DNA from: Flavobacterium collinsii
Lineage (GTDB): Bacteria > Bacteroidota > Bacteroidia > Flavobacteriales > Flavobacteriaceae
Reading direction: 5' to 3'
Length of the DNA stretch: 64,000 nt
Assembly (NCBI RefSeq): GCF_902804485.1
Contig: NZ_CADCST010000083.1
Span: 62,001-126,000, forward strand
Shown here: one piece after another, positions 9,201-17,686 of the stretch
Layout of the letters: each line of letters starts with the position of its first letter
Position numbering within the stretch: position 1 is the stretch's first letter
Translations under genes and position numbers: made by a program
Notes under the pieces: model-generated
Databases searched by the model: none
Told to the model about the DNA's origin: nothing
What the model saw: only the letters and a program-made list of their open reading frames with translations

Positions 9201-9426
9201 AAGAGAGGTAAAACTGGCTTATAATTTCAATAAGAAATTTGCTAAGAAACTAGGATTAGAAGGAGCAAGTATTACTGCAGTAGGTCGTAACCTGCTATTT
9301 ATCTATAAAGATGCACCAAATATTGATCCTGAAACGGCTTTCACTACAGGAAATGCTCAGGGATTGGAGAGCTTAGCTTTGCCAACTACCAGAAATTTCA
9401 GTCTTAATGTTAATCTTAAATTTTAA
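6235..9426 (+). CDS. SusC/RagA-family TonB-linked outer-membrane transporter
   Basis: A 1063-residue protein. A signal peptide (~1-22, ending in KAQ) is followed by a CarboxypepD_reg-like beta-sandwich (~32-112: LEGTVIDAVTKEPVIGASV), a TonB plug (~120-235: LVVDGVPVDN-type loop and the SusC hallmark VLKGPNAAALYGSRAAHGVV), and a large beta-barrel ending in the aromatic NLKF. It imports a ligand bound by the partner SusD lipoprotein, powered by TonB-ExbBD. No carbohydrate-active enzyme lies beside the pair, so the substrate is open. Non-glycan substrates such as peptides are known for the family. The gene has its own promoter and structured leader, and SusD follows after 12 bp. Confidence 0.93.
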   Translation: MKKKLNRYIALCILLISTGIKAQETKPLIQSKLEGTVIDAVTKEPVIGASVNIKGTTHGVVTDMDGRFHFQTGQKLPYTLIVSYLGYKKTEIVAKENSITVSLTEEQNALSEVVVTALGITKEKKSLGYTTQALKGKELSDTKETNFLNSLSGKLAGVRITNSQGDMGSSRIVIRGETSISGNNQPLFVVDGVPVDNSQLGSVGGTTRDFKNAIADLNPQDIESLSVLKGPNAAALYGSRAAHGVVLITTKSGKSQKGLGISVNSGITISQVATLPKFQNSFGQGSNGKFSFVDGKGGGINDGVDESWGPKLDGRLIPQFYSNGVAVPFVAHPNNVKDFFNTGVTYDNSVSIAKSDEKSDFRLGINNQKQLGTVPNSEVNKTNFTVNTNYQISKNIKVGVTANYIVTDAPALPGGPQGNRAAGVMLQFLWFGRQVDINELQKNRDVNWNNSYYSNPYWNAYYNTTSQQRNRIIGDIHLDAKIIEGLNFKFRTGVDYYNDRRKYTIKYGTNGTPFGSYAEDAYTVNERNTEGIFTYTKKVNDDFSVDALAGFNIRNHSDANNYQKAPRLAVPDLYTLTNSRDPLTSSNSLSKLKVYSAYASAQFGYRNYAYLNVTARNDWSSTLPSSNRSYFYPSFNGSFVVSDAFNLKSNTLDFLKLRGGWSEVGNDADPYQLSTVYDFQTAFDGNPIQTSAKKKLNENLKPETTRSTELGIESSFWKNRLHLDVAYYNTNSFDQILEIKTTASSGYNSQLINAGKVNNRGIEVQLDGTPVQTEDFKWNVGVNYSKNISEVKILDYDKQIQNYTIGSSGGVDVLASVGQAYGALYGTGYQRDANGNIVVGANGLPKADPQKKVLGHYTPDYLAGVTNTLTYKNLEFSFLIDASVGGDIYSGTNRTGTYTGVLAETLSGRDAANGGLNYYYPNNNSANPKTLLTGGVAPNGATVYDDGVIFNGVYADGTPNSQVISAQEFHKASFNINEAYIYSSTFVKLREVKLAYNFNKKFAKKLGLEGASITAVGRNLLFIYKDAPNIDPETAFTTGNAQGLESLALPTTRNFSLNVNLKF

Positions 9427-9438
9427 AAACAAGAAATC

Positions 9439-10863
9439 ATGCTAAAAAAATTAGCCTATATAACTCTATTTGCGGTATCACTTACCTCTTGTGGTGACAC
9501 TCTGGATGATATTAATAAGAATCCAAATGCAACTGAAACACCATTAGCACCCTATTTATTAACCGGAACCCTAAAGCAGGGAGCCGATTTGTACTGGGGT
9601 TCTGATAATAACTTTAATGCCTCTTTGTTATTTGTACAGCACTGGGCTAAGATTCAGTATACAGAGCCGGACAGGTACGATGTATCGAACACTTCTTTCA
9701 CTTCTTTGTGGAATACAGGTTACGCAACTTTGATTACAGATTTGAACACAATTTTGAAATTTTCAGATCAACAAGCAAACCCAAATTATAAAGGAATAGC
9801 ACTGACACTGCGTTCATGGACATTTTTATTGCTAACAGATGCTTACGGAAGTATTCCTTATAAAGAAGCAGGTCTAAAAGTGACCCCGGCTTACAATACG
9901 CAAAAAGAAGTTTATACAGGATTGCTGGAAGATTTGAAACAAGCGCAGTCTTTACTAAATCCGACAAGCGGAAGTGTAACAGGAGATTTGGCTTATAAAG
10001 GAGATATTTCAAAATGGAAGAAGCTCGTTAATTCACTTCGTTTACGTATCGCATTGAGAATTTCCGATAAAGAACCGGCATTAGCCAAACAAGCGGCTAT
10101 TGAAGCAACAACTGATGCTGCGGGAGTAATTAGCAACAATAGCGAAACTTTCAAGTTTACTTATACGAGTTCTCCTCAACAAAATCCCGCTTCGGCCTGG
10201 TTTGAAACCCGTGATGATTTTCGCATTTCAAAGACATTGGTTGATAAGTTAAATGAATTATCAGATCCACGTTTGCCAGTTTACGCTCAGCTGCCTACAG
10301 ATCAAACTGTTGGTAAATATGTGGGTGGTGCAAACGGGTTATCCAATAGTGATGCCAACAGTCAGGGTTTTGCTAAAACGTCGAAACCGGGAACTTACTT
10401 CCTGACTTCATCGTCACCGGCTGTAATTGTTTCTTACTCCGAGGTATTGTTTAACCTTTCAGAAGCGGTAGCACGTGGTTATATTGGTGGAGATGCCGAG
10501 CAATTGTACAAAAATGCAATTACTGCTTCGTTCAACCAATTTGGAATCACGGATGCAGCAACTATTAATAAGTATTTGAATCAGGCTACTGTGAAATATG
10601 ATGCAGCCAATTATGCCAAATCGATAGGTACACAAAAATGGATTGCATTCTACGGACAAGGTCTTGACGCTTTTGTAGAGTGGAGAAGGCTTGACTATCC
10701 GGTATTAAAAGCGGGTCCGGCTACAGTTTTGAACGGACAGATTCCTTCGCGTTTCTTTTATCCGGGAACAGAGCAATCATTGAACGGAACAAGCTACCAG
10801 GCCGCAGTATCCGCTCAGGGGAAAGATTTGCTGACTACAAAACTATGGTTTGATGCCAATTAA
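9439..10863 (+). CDS. SusD/RagB-family nutrient-binding outer-membrane lipoprotein
   Basis: A 474-residue protein with a lipoprotein signal (FAVSLTSCGD, Cys18) followed by the SusD_2-type sequence (DINKNPNATE, APYLLTGTLKQGADLYW). The helical TPR-like scaffold of the family includes WKKLVNSLRLRIALRIS around residues 193-209, and the C-terminal region has QKWIAFYGQGLDAFVEWRR and IPSRFFYPGTEQ. It sits on the cell surface as a lid on the SusC barrel and binds the ligand. It starts 12 bp after SusC, so the two form one operon. This SusD_2 branch is often found with pairs of unassigned substrate. Confidence 0.93.
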   Translation: MLKKLAYITLFAVSLTSCGDTLDDINKNPNATETPLAPYLLTGTLKQGADLYWGSDNNFNASLLFVQHWAKIQYTEPDRYDVSNTSFTSLWNTGYATLITDLNTILKFSDQQANPNYKGIALTLRSWTFLLLTDAYGSIPYKEAGLKVTPAYNTQKEVYTGLLEDLKQAQSLLNPTSGSVTGDLAYKGDISKWKKLVNSLRLRIALRISDKEPALAKQAAIEATTDAAGVISNNSETFKFTYTSSPQQNPASAWFETRDDFRISKTLVDKLNELSDPRLPVYAQLPTDQTVGKYVGGANGLSNSDANSQGFAKTSKPGTYFLTSSSPAVIVSYSEVLFNLSEAVARGYIGGDAEQLYKNAITASFNQFGITDAATINKYLNQATVKYDAANYAKSIGTQKWIAFYGQGLDAFVEWRRLDYPVLKAGPATVLNGQIPSRFFYPGTEQSLNGTSYQAAVSAQGKDLLTTKLWFDAN

Positions 10864-10909
10864 ATCCTATTTGGAAATAACTGATTTATAAAAATGTTTT
10901 TTTTTGAGA

Positions 10910-10953
10910 AACAGCCCTGCACTAAACCAATGGTGCGGGGCTGTTTGCTTTTG
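10910..10953 (+). terminator. Terminator-like hairpin after SusD
   Basis: AACAGCCCTGCAC (10910-10922) pairs with GTGCGGGGCTGTT (10933-10945), 13 bp with one G-T wobble, followed by a weak T-containing tail. It lies between the convergent SusD gene and the beta-CASP gene and may serve both. Confidence 0.7.
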
Positions 10954-10976
10954 AAGGTCAAAAATTAAAACAAAGC

Positions 10977-12332
10977 CTAAATTTCGATTTCATTCCCCAT
11001 TAACGGAACATTACATTTAAACTGGTAACGATTCCGAATTTTAATTCGCAGTTCATCAGCCGGCAAATTTTCGCCATGTATTAAAAAGACACACTTAGGC
11101 GTGTTTTTAAGAGCAGACAGCCAGTTTAAAAGATCATTTTGGTCTCCATGCGCAGAGAGGCCTTCTATCTGAAAGATTTTGGCTCTTACAATATAGTAAT
11201 TTCCATAAATTTTAATTTCTTTATCACCTTCAAGAAGTTTTCTTCCGCGAGTGCCTTCTGCCTGATAACCCACAAAAATAACAGTTGTTTTTTCAAGACT
11301 GATATAATGTTCAAAATACGACAATACCCGCCCACCAGTTGCCATACCGCTTGCAGCAAGAACTACTTTAGGCTGAGGATTTGCAATAATACGCTGTGTT
11401 TCTTCGTATTCAGAAACAATTCTAAACATTTTTGCCATTTCATGACAGTCCTCAACAGATAGTTTGTGCCACTTTAAATTCTCTAAAAAAACATGCAGGG
11501 CATTGGCGCCCATTGGAGTATCGAGTATATAGGGAACGTCAGGAATTCTGCCTTCTCGTTTGAGTTGCCACAACAAAAACATGACCGATTGGGCTCTCTC
11601 TACAGCAAATCCGGGAATGATTACGGTTTCATTCTGTGCTATAGCAGCATTAATCAGTGTTTCCAGTTCTTTTTTTACATCTAAATTTGGATGCAGTTTG
11701 TTTCCATAGGTACTTTCCAGAAAGATATAATCAGCCTTTAGGGGTTTGGTTGGCGGAAACATCAACACGTCGTCATCGCGGCCTATATCGCCCGAAAATA
11801 CTAAAGTTTTGCCCTCGACAGTTAGCGTAATACTACAGGCTCCTATGATATGTCCTGCATTTTCAAAAACAGCGGTGGTATCCTCTTCAATCGTTACGGC
11901 TGTATCAGGAGGGATGACTTTAAAGAATGACATCACAGCCTCAGCCTGTTCTACGGTATAAAGCGGCTCAGCCTGTGTGTGTTTCGAATATTGCTCCTTG
12001 TTGGCCCTTTCGGCTTCTTCCTCCTGAATTTTAGCACTGTCTAAAAGAACCAATTTAGCTATCGATTTGGTCGGACCGGTACAGTATATTTTGCCTTTAA
12101 AACCCTGAGCTACCAGCCGGGGAAGCCAGCCACAATGATCCAGATGACCATGAGTAAGCAGGACAAAATCGATACTGGAGGGTAAAACAGGTAAAGGATC
12201 CCAGTTAAGTTCCCGAAGTGATTTTATCCCCTGAAAAAGACCACAATCAATCAATATTCTGTTATTTTTAGTTTCTATGAGTGTTTTTGAACCTGTGACA
12301 GTTCCTGCACCTCCTATAAATTTTACTTTCAT
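10977..12332 (-). CDS. MBL-fold RNA-specificity (beta-CASP) metallohydrolase
   Basis: A 451-residue protein with the zinc signature HGHLDH (His61, His63, Asp65, His66), further metal and CASP motifs (GHIIGACS, FSGDIGRDDDVL, GFAVERAQ, AASGMATGGRVL, LSAHGDQNDLL) and the C-terminal RNA-metabolising tail with GYQAEGTRGRKL and FLIHGE. This is the CPSF73/YSH1-like branch, whose members are endo- or exoribonucleases in the cytoplasm. The bacterial substrate is unknown. The upstream ATP-cone/PD-(D/E)xK gene ends 1 bp before this start, so they are translated from one mRNA and probably work together. No signal peptide. Confidence 0.88.
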   Translation of the reverse strand: MKVKFIGGAGTVTGSKTLIETKNNRILIDCGLFQGIKSLRELNWDPLPVLPSSIDFVLLTHGHLDHCGWLPRLVAQGFKGKIYCTGPTKSIAKLVLLDSAKIQEEEAERANKEQYSKHTQAEPLYTVEQAEAVMSFFKVIPPDTAVTIEEDTTAVFENAGHIIGACSITLTVEGKTLVFSGDIGRDDDVLMFPPTKPLKADYIFLESTYGNKLHPNLDVKKELETLINAAIAQNETVIIPGFAVERAQSVMFLLWQLKREGRIPDVPYILDTPMGANALHVFLENLKWHKLSVEDCHEMAKMFRIVSEYEETQRIIANPQPKVVLAASGMATGGRVLSYFEHYISLEKTTVIFVGYQAEGTRGRKLLEGDKEIKIYGNYYIVRAKIFQIEGLSAHGDQNDLLNWLSALKNTPKCVFLIHGENLPADELRIKIRNRYQFKCNVPLMGNEIEI

Positions 12333-12333
12333 A

Positions 12334-13164
12334 TCAAATAAGTTTACAAATTTGTGAAGCTTCGTGTAGTATATTTTTGATTCGGTTTTGGCTAAGTCCT
12401 ATTTTAGACAGGCTTTGTGGATCATCAATAAGGTCTTTTACCAATATCTGATCCAGAATAAGTAACTTTTCTTTTTCAACAAGCGATAAGGTGGTGAGAC
12501 AGGTAATAGGGTAGAGCGCTCCTTTGTCTATTTTATTTTTTAGACTATTGTCCTGCGGATAATCCCAGCTTACAAGAGAGATTCCGCTGCAACTGGCAAA
12601 ATCCTGCGCGTCTTTGGTAAAACGATTGTTAGTGACAATAATACAGGAATTAATACTTTCATTATTAGTAAATATAGTGTGTCGGTTTGCCTTAAGGTCA
12701 CTAAAACGAGAAAGGATGTACATCGGTACTTTTACATCAGAAGAACCTTCTTTGCTGCCGTGAAACTTACACTCAATCATGGTAATCAGATTCTCCTTCA
12801 TAATCGCCACATCCACTTCATGCGACACACATTTTCCTTGTAGTGTTAAATTTATTTTGGCTTTATAACCGTCTGCGGCATACAGTCTGGCAATGAATTT
12901 TTCAAAGAAAAAACCAGCCGGACCAAGCATCTGCAGCGCCAGCCTGATATTGTAACGTCCTGCATGTCCATTTGACGCTTTTTTTAGAATAGCAAAGGCC
13001 ATTTTGTAGATTTCTTTGGTTGTGATACCATCATAGATTTGCTTTTCGATTTCGCCCAAAGATTCCTGAATAAGATCAGGTGCAGCTCCCGATTTTTTGA
13101 GAGAAAGCTTTAGTTTTTCTTTGTCGAATGGGACTTTGTGTCCAGAGTGCTTCGTTATTTTCAT
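12334..13164 (-). CDS. ATP-cone protein with a PD-(D/E)xK (Mrr-like) nuclease domain
   Basis: I start it at the internal Met that begins MKITKHSGHKVPFDKEKL (276 residues). The frame is open further upstream to 13380 but that extension shows no domain, and ATP cones normally begin this way. Residues ~1-90 are an ATP-cone, a nucleotide-sensing module best known from ribonucleotide reductase and NrdR. Residues ~95-230 carry a restriction-endonuclease-like core with Asp118 in HEVDVAI and the Glu131-x-Lys133 pair in MIECKFHG. Inference: an ATP-responsive nuclease. It shares an operon, 1 bp apart, with the beta-CASP hydrolase downstream, which suggests a joint RNA or DNA processing role. Confidence 0.78.
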   Translation of the reverse strand: MKITKHSGHKVPFDKEKLKLSLKKSGAAPDLIQESLGEIEKQIYDGITTKEIYKMAFAILKKASNGHAGRYNIRLALQMLGPAGFFFEKFIARLYAADGYKAKINLTLQGKCVSHEVDVAIMKENLITMIECKFHGSKEGSSDVKVPMYILSRFSDLKANRHTIFTNNESINSCIIVTNNRFTKDAQDFASCSGISLVSWDYPQDNSLKNKIDKGALYPITCLTTLSLVEKEKLLILDQILVKDLIDDPQSLSKIGLSQNRIKNILHEASQICKLI

Positions 13165-13549
13165 CACAGACAATGTGTTTAGGAGCTTATTCTGTTTGTC
13201 AAAAAAGAAAAACAGCAGCTTGTTGCTATTGAGTTTAGGTTCCCTGCATTTGCTTATATAGTAGGTTTTGGGAACGGTTATAGAATTTTCGAACTTTATT
13301 CGTTCGGTTACTCCTGAAACAGGAAAATTGAAGATTTGGTAGTAAGTTGGCAGAAGAACGGTTACAGATGGCAACAGCACACCGTCAACTGTACCTTTAT
13401 TGCTATTAAAAGTGTTTATTTTTTAAATAGTACACAAAGGATAAGCGTACAAACAAATTTCGGTAAATATTTTTGATAATCAATGATTTAAGCTAAAAAT
13501 TAAGAAAGAAACAGTGGTTCAGATTTCAGGGTTTTAAAATATTATTTTT
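13165..13549. other. Divergent intergenic region
   Basis: About 385 bp upstream of both the ATP-cone gene and the iron-type operon. Apart from the weak upstream extension of the ATP-cone frame I see no gene. The operator and promoter of the operon lie at its right edge. Confidence 0.5.
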
Positions 13550-13575
13550 ATTGAGTCTAAATTAGATTATATTTG
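13550..13575 (+). promoter_or_regulatory. Candidate Fur-type operator overlapping a TATATTTG promoter box
   Basis: ATTGAGTCTAAAT at 13550-13562 is an imperfect palindrome, followed 5 bp later by TATATTTG (13568-13575), a perfect TAnnTTTG box. The same AGTCTAAAT followed by TATATTTG occurs at the siderophore-receptor promoter at 23.05 kb on the other strand. Iron control through Fur is an inference from this shared site and the gene functions. Confidence 0.5.
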
Positions 13576-13632
13576 CAACGATTAACCGCCTTTTTGTGAT
13601 ATAGCTTACTCAGCTGCTAGAAATTTAATACC

Positions 13633-16455
13633 ATGTTTCTTTTTAATAGTCTTACGGCATTCCTGTTTAAAAGGATTGCAACTGTCCTTTCTGTAGCATT
13701 TCTGTTGCATTTTAACCCGGTTTTTGCTCAAAATATCCCTAAAATTACCCTTCAGATTACCCTTAAAGATGCCGAAAGTAAAGTTCCGTTAAAAGGAGTT
13801 TTGCTTTCTATCGAAGGAGCGCGGAAATACGAAACCCTGTCGGATGATTTTGGTGGTATCATTATAAAAAATATAGACAATGGTCGTTACAAACTAAAAT
13901 TGATGTACCCGGGTTATGAAACGATCGAGAAGAATCTGGAATTGAAAACAAATGAGAAGCTGTCATTCGAATTAGTTCTGTCTACCGTTCAGCTAAACGA
14001 AGTGGTCATAACGGCCGTAGAGTCACGCGGGATGACTAGTACCTCGATTATTGATAAAAAAGCAATGCAGCATTTACAGCCATCAAGCTTTACCGATTTA
14101 TTGGAATTACTGCCTGGCGGACGCTCGAAGGATCCTGTATTTAATGCTTCCAATCATATCAAACTAAGAGAAGTGGGTATAGCCGATTCGAACTATGATA
14201 TTTCCTCTCTGGGTACTTCTTTTGTGATTGACGGAATTCCTTTAAATACCGATGCGAACCTGCAAAACACCACCGGACCCAACCTGACGATAACGCCGGG
14301 GTCGGGATATGCCAATACGCGCCGAAACACCACATCGAAAGGGGTAGACATGCGCTCTATTTCTACAGATCAAATCGAGAGAGTCGAAATTATCAGAGGA
14401 ATTCCTTCTGTCGAGTATGGTGATTTAACGAGTGGACTTATTAAAATTCAACGAAAAAGAGGGCGAAGTAACTGGGAATCGCGCTTTAAAGCAGATGAAT
14501 TTAGCAAATTATATTATTTAGGAAAAGGTTTTGAATCGGAAGAGAAACGATTGGTACTGAACGCTGGATTGGATTATCTGAATGCAAAATCAGATCCGCG
14601 AAACAGTTTTGAAAACTATAAGAGAATCACGGCATCTATACGAGCACAAAAAACATGGGAAAATGATGCTCATCAGCTTCAATGGGATTCCAGTTTAGAT
14701 TACAGTGGGTCTGTGGATAATGAAAGGGCAGATCCCGATGTGGGTTATACTAAAATTGACCGGTATTCCTCTAGTTACAATCGATTTTCACTGGCAAACT
14801 CCTTCAATTTAAACTTTAAAACATCCCCGTTTTTAAAAGCACTTCATACATCGGCATCGATTAGTCAGCAATACGATAAAATTGAACAGACCAAATGGGT
14901 ACAGGTATCCAGTGCAACGGCCATACCCAATACTACACAACAGGGTGAATCTGACGGGATTTTTCTAACACCACAGTATGTTTCTAATCTTACTGTAGAC
15001 GGAAAACCATTTGATGCGTTCTTAAAAGCTATGGGAGATTTTGAAATTCGTTTGTTTGGAATTACGCATACTTTAAAAGCGGGTTCGGAGTGGACTTATT
15101 CTAAAAACAATGGAAAAGGGCAGGTGTACGACACCACACATCCGCCATCGCCTGAAATGTCTACACGTCCGAGATCCTACAAAGATATTCCTGCGAGTAC
15201 AGATCTGTCATTTTTTGCCGAAGACGCCATTTCAATTCCGCTTGGTAAACATCGGTTAAACATGGCTGGAGGTATTCGAGCAATGTCGTTATTGAATGTG
15301 CCGTCGGCTTACTCCATTCACGGAAAATATTATTTCGATCCCAGAGTCAATACCCAATGGGTGCTTCCGTCCTTTAAAATGGGCGAACATGTAGTGAAAG
15401 CAGAGTTTACAACAGGTTTCGGACAGTATACTAAATTTCCAACGCTGGCACAGCTTTACCCGGATTTTATCTATAACGATTTGGTACAGCTCAACTATTA
15501 TCACAATACACCGGAGTACCGAAGAATTAATTTGATGACCTACAAAACGTCTCCGGTAAACTACGATCTATCACCGGCAATTAATAAAAAATGGGAGCTT
15601 CGTGCCGATTTTTCGTATGACAGCAATCGATTTTCGGTGACTCTTTTTAACGAACGTATGGATTCCGGATTTAGAAACAACTCGAGATATCAGGCGCTTT
15701 CGTATAAAAAGTACGACAATAATTCTATCGATCCTTCAACTTTAACCGCACCGCCTGATTTGGCACAGCTGCGTTTTGTCATGGATACTTTATTAACGTC
15801 TTACAACATCACCAATAACGGAAGTAAACTGCTTAAAAGCGGTGTCGAGTTTCAATTCTCATCAAAGCGTTTTACTGCAATCAACACCCGATTTACGCTG
15901 AATGGTGCCTGGTTTAAAACAACGTACACCAACAGCAGCCCGGTTTATAAAAGAGGACAAAAAGATATTGTCATCGACGGAAAAAGACTTCCTTATCTAG
16001 GACTTTACCAGTTTGATGATGGTTCTGAAAAACAGCAGTTCAATACCAATATAATTGCGGATACCTATGTTCCTTCTCTCGGATTAGAGTTTTCGGGTTC
16101 CTTCCAGTTTTTATGGTTTAGAAACGATCAGTCTACCCCAATGAACGGAACGCCTGTTGCTTATATCGATCCTTCGGGCAAACAGCATTCTTATCTTGAA
16201 AAAGACAAATCAGATCCTGTTTTACAATGGCTGGACATCAAGTACAATGAGGCTTTGTTTCAAAAAAAAACAGTTCCAATGTCAATGAACATGAATCTGA
16301 AAGTGTCTAAAGATTTTTATAAGAGATTTAGAATTTCCATGTTCGTTAACCGACTCTTCAGCTACTATCAAAACTATGAAATCAATGGTCAGAAGATCGA
16401 GCGCAGAGGGCTTACTTCACCTTATTTCGGGATGGAATTAAACTTGAATTTTTAA
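13633..16455 (+). CDS. TonB-dependent outer-membrane receptor
   Basis: A 940-residue protein. It has an N-terminal signal sequence (~1-32, ending FAQ), a CarboxypepD_reg-like domain (~36-125), a plug with a degenerate but recognisable start (LNEVVITAVESRGM, then SFVIDGIPLNTD and RVEIIRGIPSVEYGDLTSG), and a long barrel ending GMELNLNF. It heads a four-gene unit with a DUF4876 lipoprotein, a DUF6850 barrel and a di-haem peroxidase, and has an operator-like site shared with a siderophore receptor. That context points to iron or haem-type uptake, but the substrate is not readable from the sequence. Confidence 0.9.
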   Translation: MFLFNSLTAFLFKRIATVLSVAFLLHFNPVFAQNIPKITLQITLKDAESKVPLKGVLLSIEGARKYETLSDDFGGIIIKNIDNGRYKLKLMYPGYETIEKNLELKTNEKLSFELVLSTVQLNEVVITAVESRGMTSTSIIDKKAMQHLQPSSFTDLLELLPGGRSKDPVFNASNHIKLREVGIADSNYDISSLGTSFVIDGIPLNTDANLQNTTGPNLTITPGSGYANTRRNTTSKGVDMRSISTDQIERVEIIRGIPSVEYGDLTSGLIKIQRKRGRSNWESRFKADEFSKLYYLGKGFESEEKRLVLNAGLDYLNAKSDPRNSFENYKRITASIRAQKTWENDAHQLQWDSSLDYSGSVDNERADPDVGYTKIDRYSSSYNRFSLANSFNLNFKTSPFLKALHTSASISQQYDKIEQTKWVQVSSATAIPNTTQQGESDGIFLTPQYVSNLTVDGKPFDAFLKAMGDFEIRLFGITHTLKAGSEWTYSKNNGKGQVYDTTHPPSPEMSTRPRSYKDIPASTDLSFFAEDAISIPLGKHRLNMAGGIRAMSLLNVPSAYSIHGKYYFDPRVNTQWVLPSFKMGEHVVKAEFTTGFGQYTKFPTLAQLYPDFIYNDLVQLNYYHNTPEYRRINLMTYKTSPVNYDLSPAINKKWELRADFSYDSNRFSVTLFNERMDSGFRNNSRYQALSYKKYDNNSIDPSTLTAPPDLAQLRFVMDTLLTSYNITNNGSKLLKSGVEFQFSSKRFTAINTRFTLNGAWFKTTYTNSSPVYKRGQKDIVIDGKRLPYLGLYQFDDGSEKQQFNTNIIADTYVPSLGLEFSGSFQFLWFRNDQSTPMNGTPVAYIDPSGKQHSYLEKDKSDPVLQWLDIKYNEALFQKKTVPMSMNMNLKVSKDFYKRFRISMFVNRLFSYYQNYEINGQKIERRGLTSPYFGMELNLNF

Positions 16456-16483
16456 CTTTTAATATTAAATAAATTACCCAATT

Positions 16484-17686
16484 ATGAGAATTAAATTACT
16501 ACCCATTTATCTAACAATAGCCCTAATGGCACTCTTACAATCCTGTTCTAAAGATGATGATAACAGCAGCAAGGAAACGGCTTTAACCTTAACACTTGTA
16601 AATCCTGAGGATTTAAGCAGTGTTGCCTTTTCTGAAATTTCAGTTTCCTTTAAAGAGCGTAATACCGGTAAAGTCACACAAAGCAAAGCGGTATCGAACA
16701 CCCTTTCGGTTGCATTAAGCGAAGGATCTTATGAAATTTCTGTTGATGGAAAAATCAAGTATACCATAGATGGAAATACGGTTGAAGCTACGGTAAGCAG
16801 TTATAAAGAATCGGTGGTGGTTACCGGTGGAAGTACAGCTGTTTCTTTGAATTTGTTCCTGAAAACAACTCAGTCTGATTTTGTGATCGAAGAGGTATTT
16901 TTTACCGGAACAAGAACTCCACAGGGCAAACAGTATTTAGGAGACAAATACTTTAAAATTCACAATAATACAGATAAAGTATTGTATGCAGATGGTTTAA
17001 TGATCGCACAGTCAGAATTTATGACCACCGATAAACAGGAGTATACACCAAATATTATGGCACAATCGTTTGCCGCATCAGCGGTTGCGATTGTTCCGGG
17101 TAAGGGAACTACTTATCCAATTGCTCCGGGTGAATTTTTTGTTATTGCCGAAGATGCGATCGATCATAAAGAATACAACTCGGCCTCAATGGACTTGAGA
17201 AAAGCCAATTTTGAATTTTATACCGAAGATGCCGATGATGTTGATAATCCGGCCGTTCCGAATATGGAAAGTTTATTCTCTTCTATGGTGATCCACAACA
17301 GAGGATTTAAAAGTTTTGTTATCGCTCGTCTGCCAATAACCAAAGCAAAATATCTTACGGATTACACCTATGACTACGAATACAATTTGGTAGTTGGAGG
17401 AGAAAGTTATCCAATGGGAGAAAGTGTTTATTCAATTCCAAACACTTGGATTGTAGATGCTGTTAACTTAAGTGTCGAATCAGAATTTCAATGGATTGTA
17501 ACAGCACCATCATTGGATAAGGGTTGGACGTATTGCGGAAAAGTAGATTCAGATGCTACCCGTTACGGAAAAAGTGTTCGTCGTAAAGCGCTTTCAACTA
17601 CTTCAAATGGTAAAAAAATATTAAAGGATACTAACAATTCTACTTTAGATTTTAGTCCTGAGGCTAAACCCTCTTTAATGAATTAA
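16484..17686 (+). CDS. DUF4876-type surface lipoprotein
   Basis: A 400-residue lipoprotein: signal MRIKLLPIYLTIALMALLQSC with Cys21, then an Asp/Ser-rich linker. Residues ~35-125 are beta-rich and resemble the Ig-like or peptidase-regulatory start of DUF4876. The rest (FVIEEVFFTGTRTPQGKQY, YFKIHNNTDKVLYADGL, PGEFFVIAEDAIDH) matches the family's lamin-tail-like beta-sandwich. It lies 28 bp after the receptor and overlaps the next gene by one base (TAATG). It is probably the surface-exposed ligand-binding partner of the receptor, which is inferred from the operon. No enzyme motif is seen. Confidence 0.75.
   Translation: MRIKLLPIYLTIALMALLQSCSKDDDNSSKETALTLTLVNPEDLSSVAFSEISVSFKERNTGKVTQSKAVSNTLSVALSEGSYEISVDGKIKYTIDGNTVEATVSSYKESVVVTGGSTAVSLNLFLKTTQSDFVIEEVFFTGTRTPQGKQYLGDKYFKIHNNTDKVLYADGLMIAQSEFMTTDKQEYTPNIMAQSFAASAVAIVPGKGTTYPIAPGEFFVIAEDAIDHKEYNSASMDLRKANFEFYTEDADDVDNPAVPNMESLFSSMVIHNRGFKSFVIARLPITKAKYLTDYTYDYEYNLVVGGESYPMGESVYSIPNTWIVDAVNLSVESEFQWIVTAPSLDKGWTYCGKVDSDATRYGKSVRRKALSTTSNGKKILKDTNNSTLDFSPEAKPSLMN

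Noticed and set aside
13165..13380. Long N-terminal extension of the ATP-cone protein (start at 13380)
   Set aside because: The 72 extra codons show no domain, and ATP cones start near the Met at 13164.
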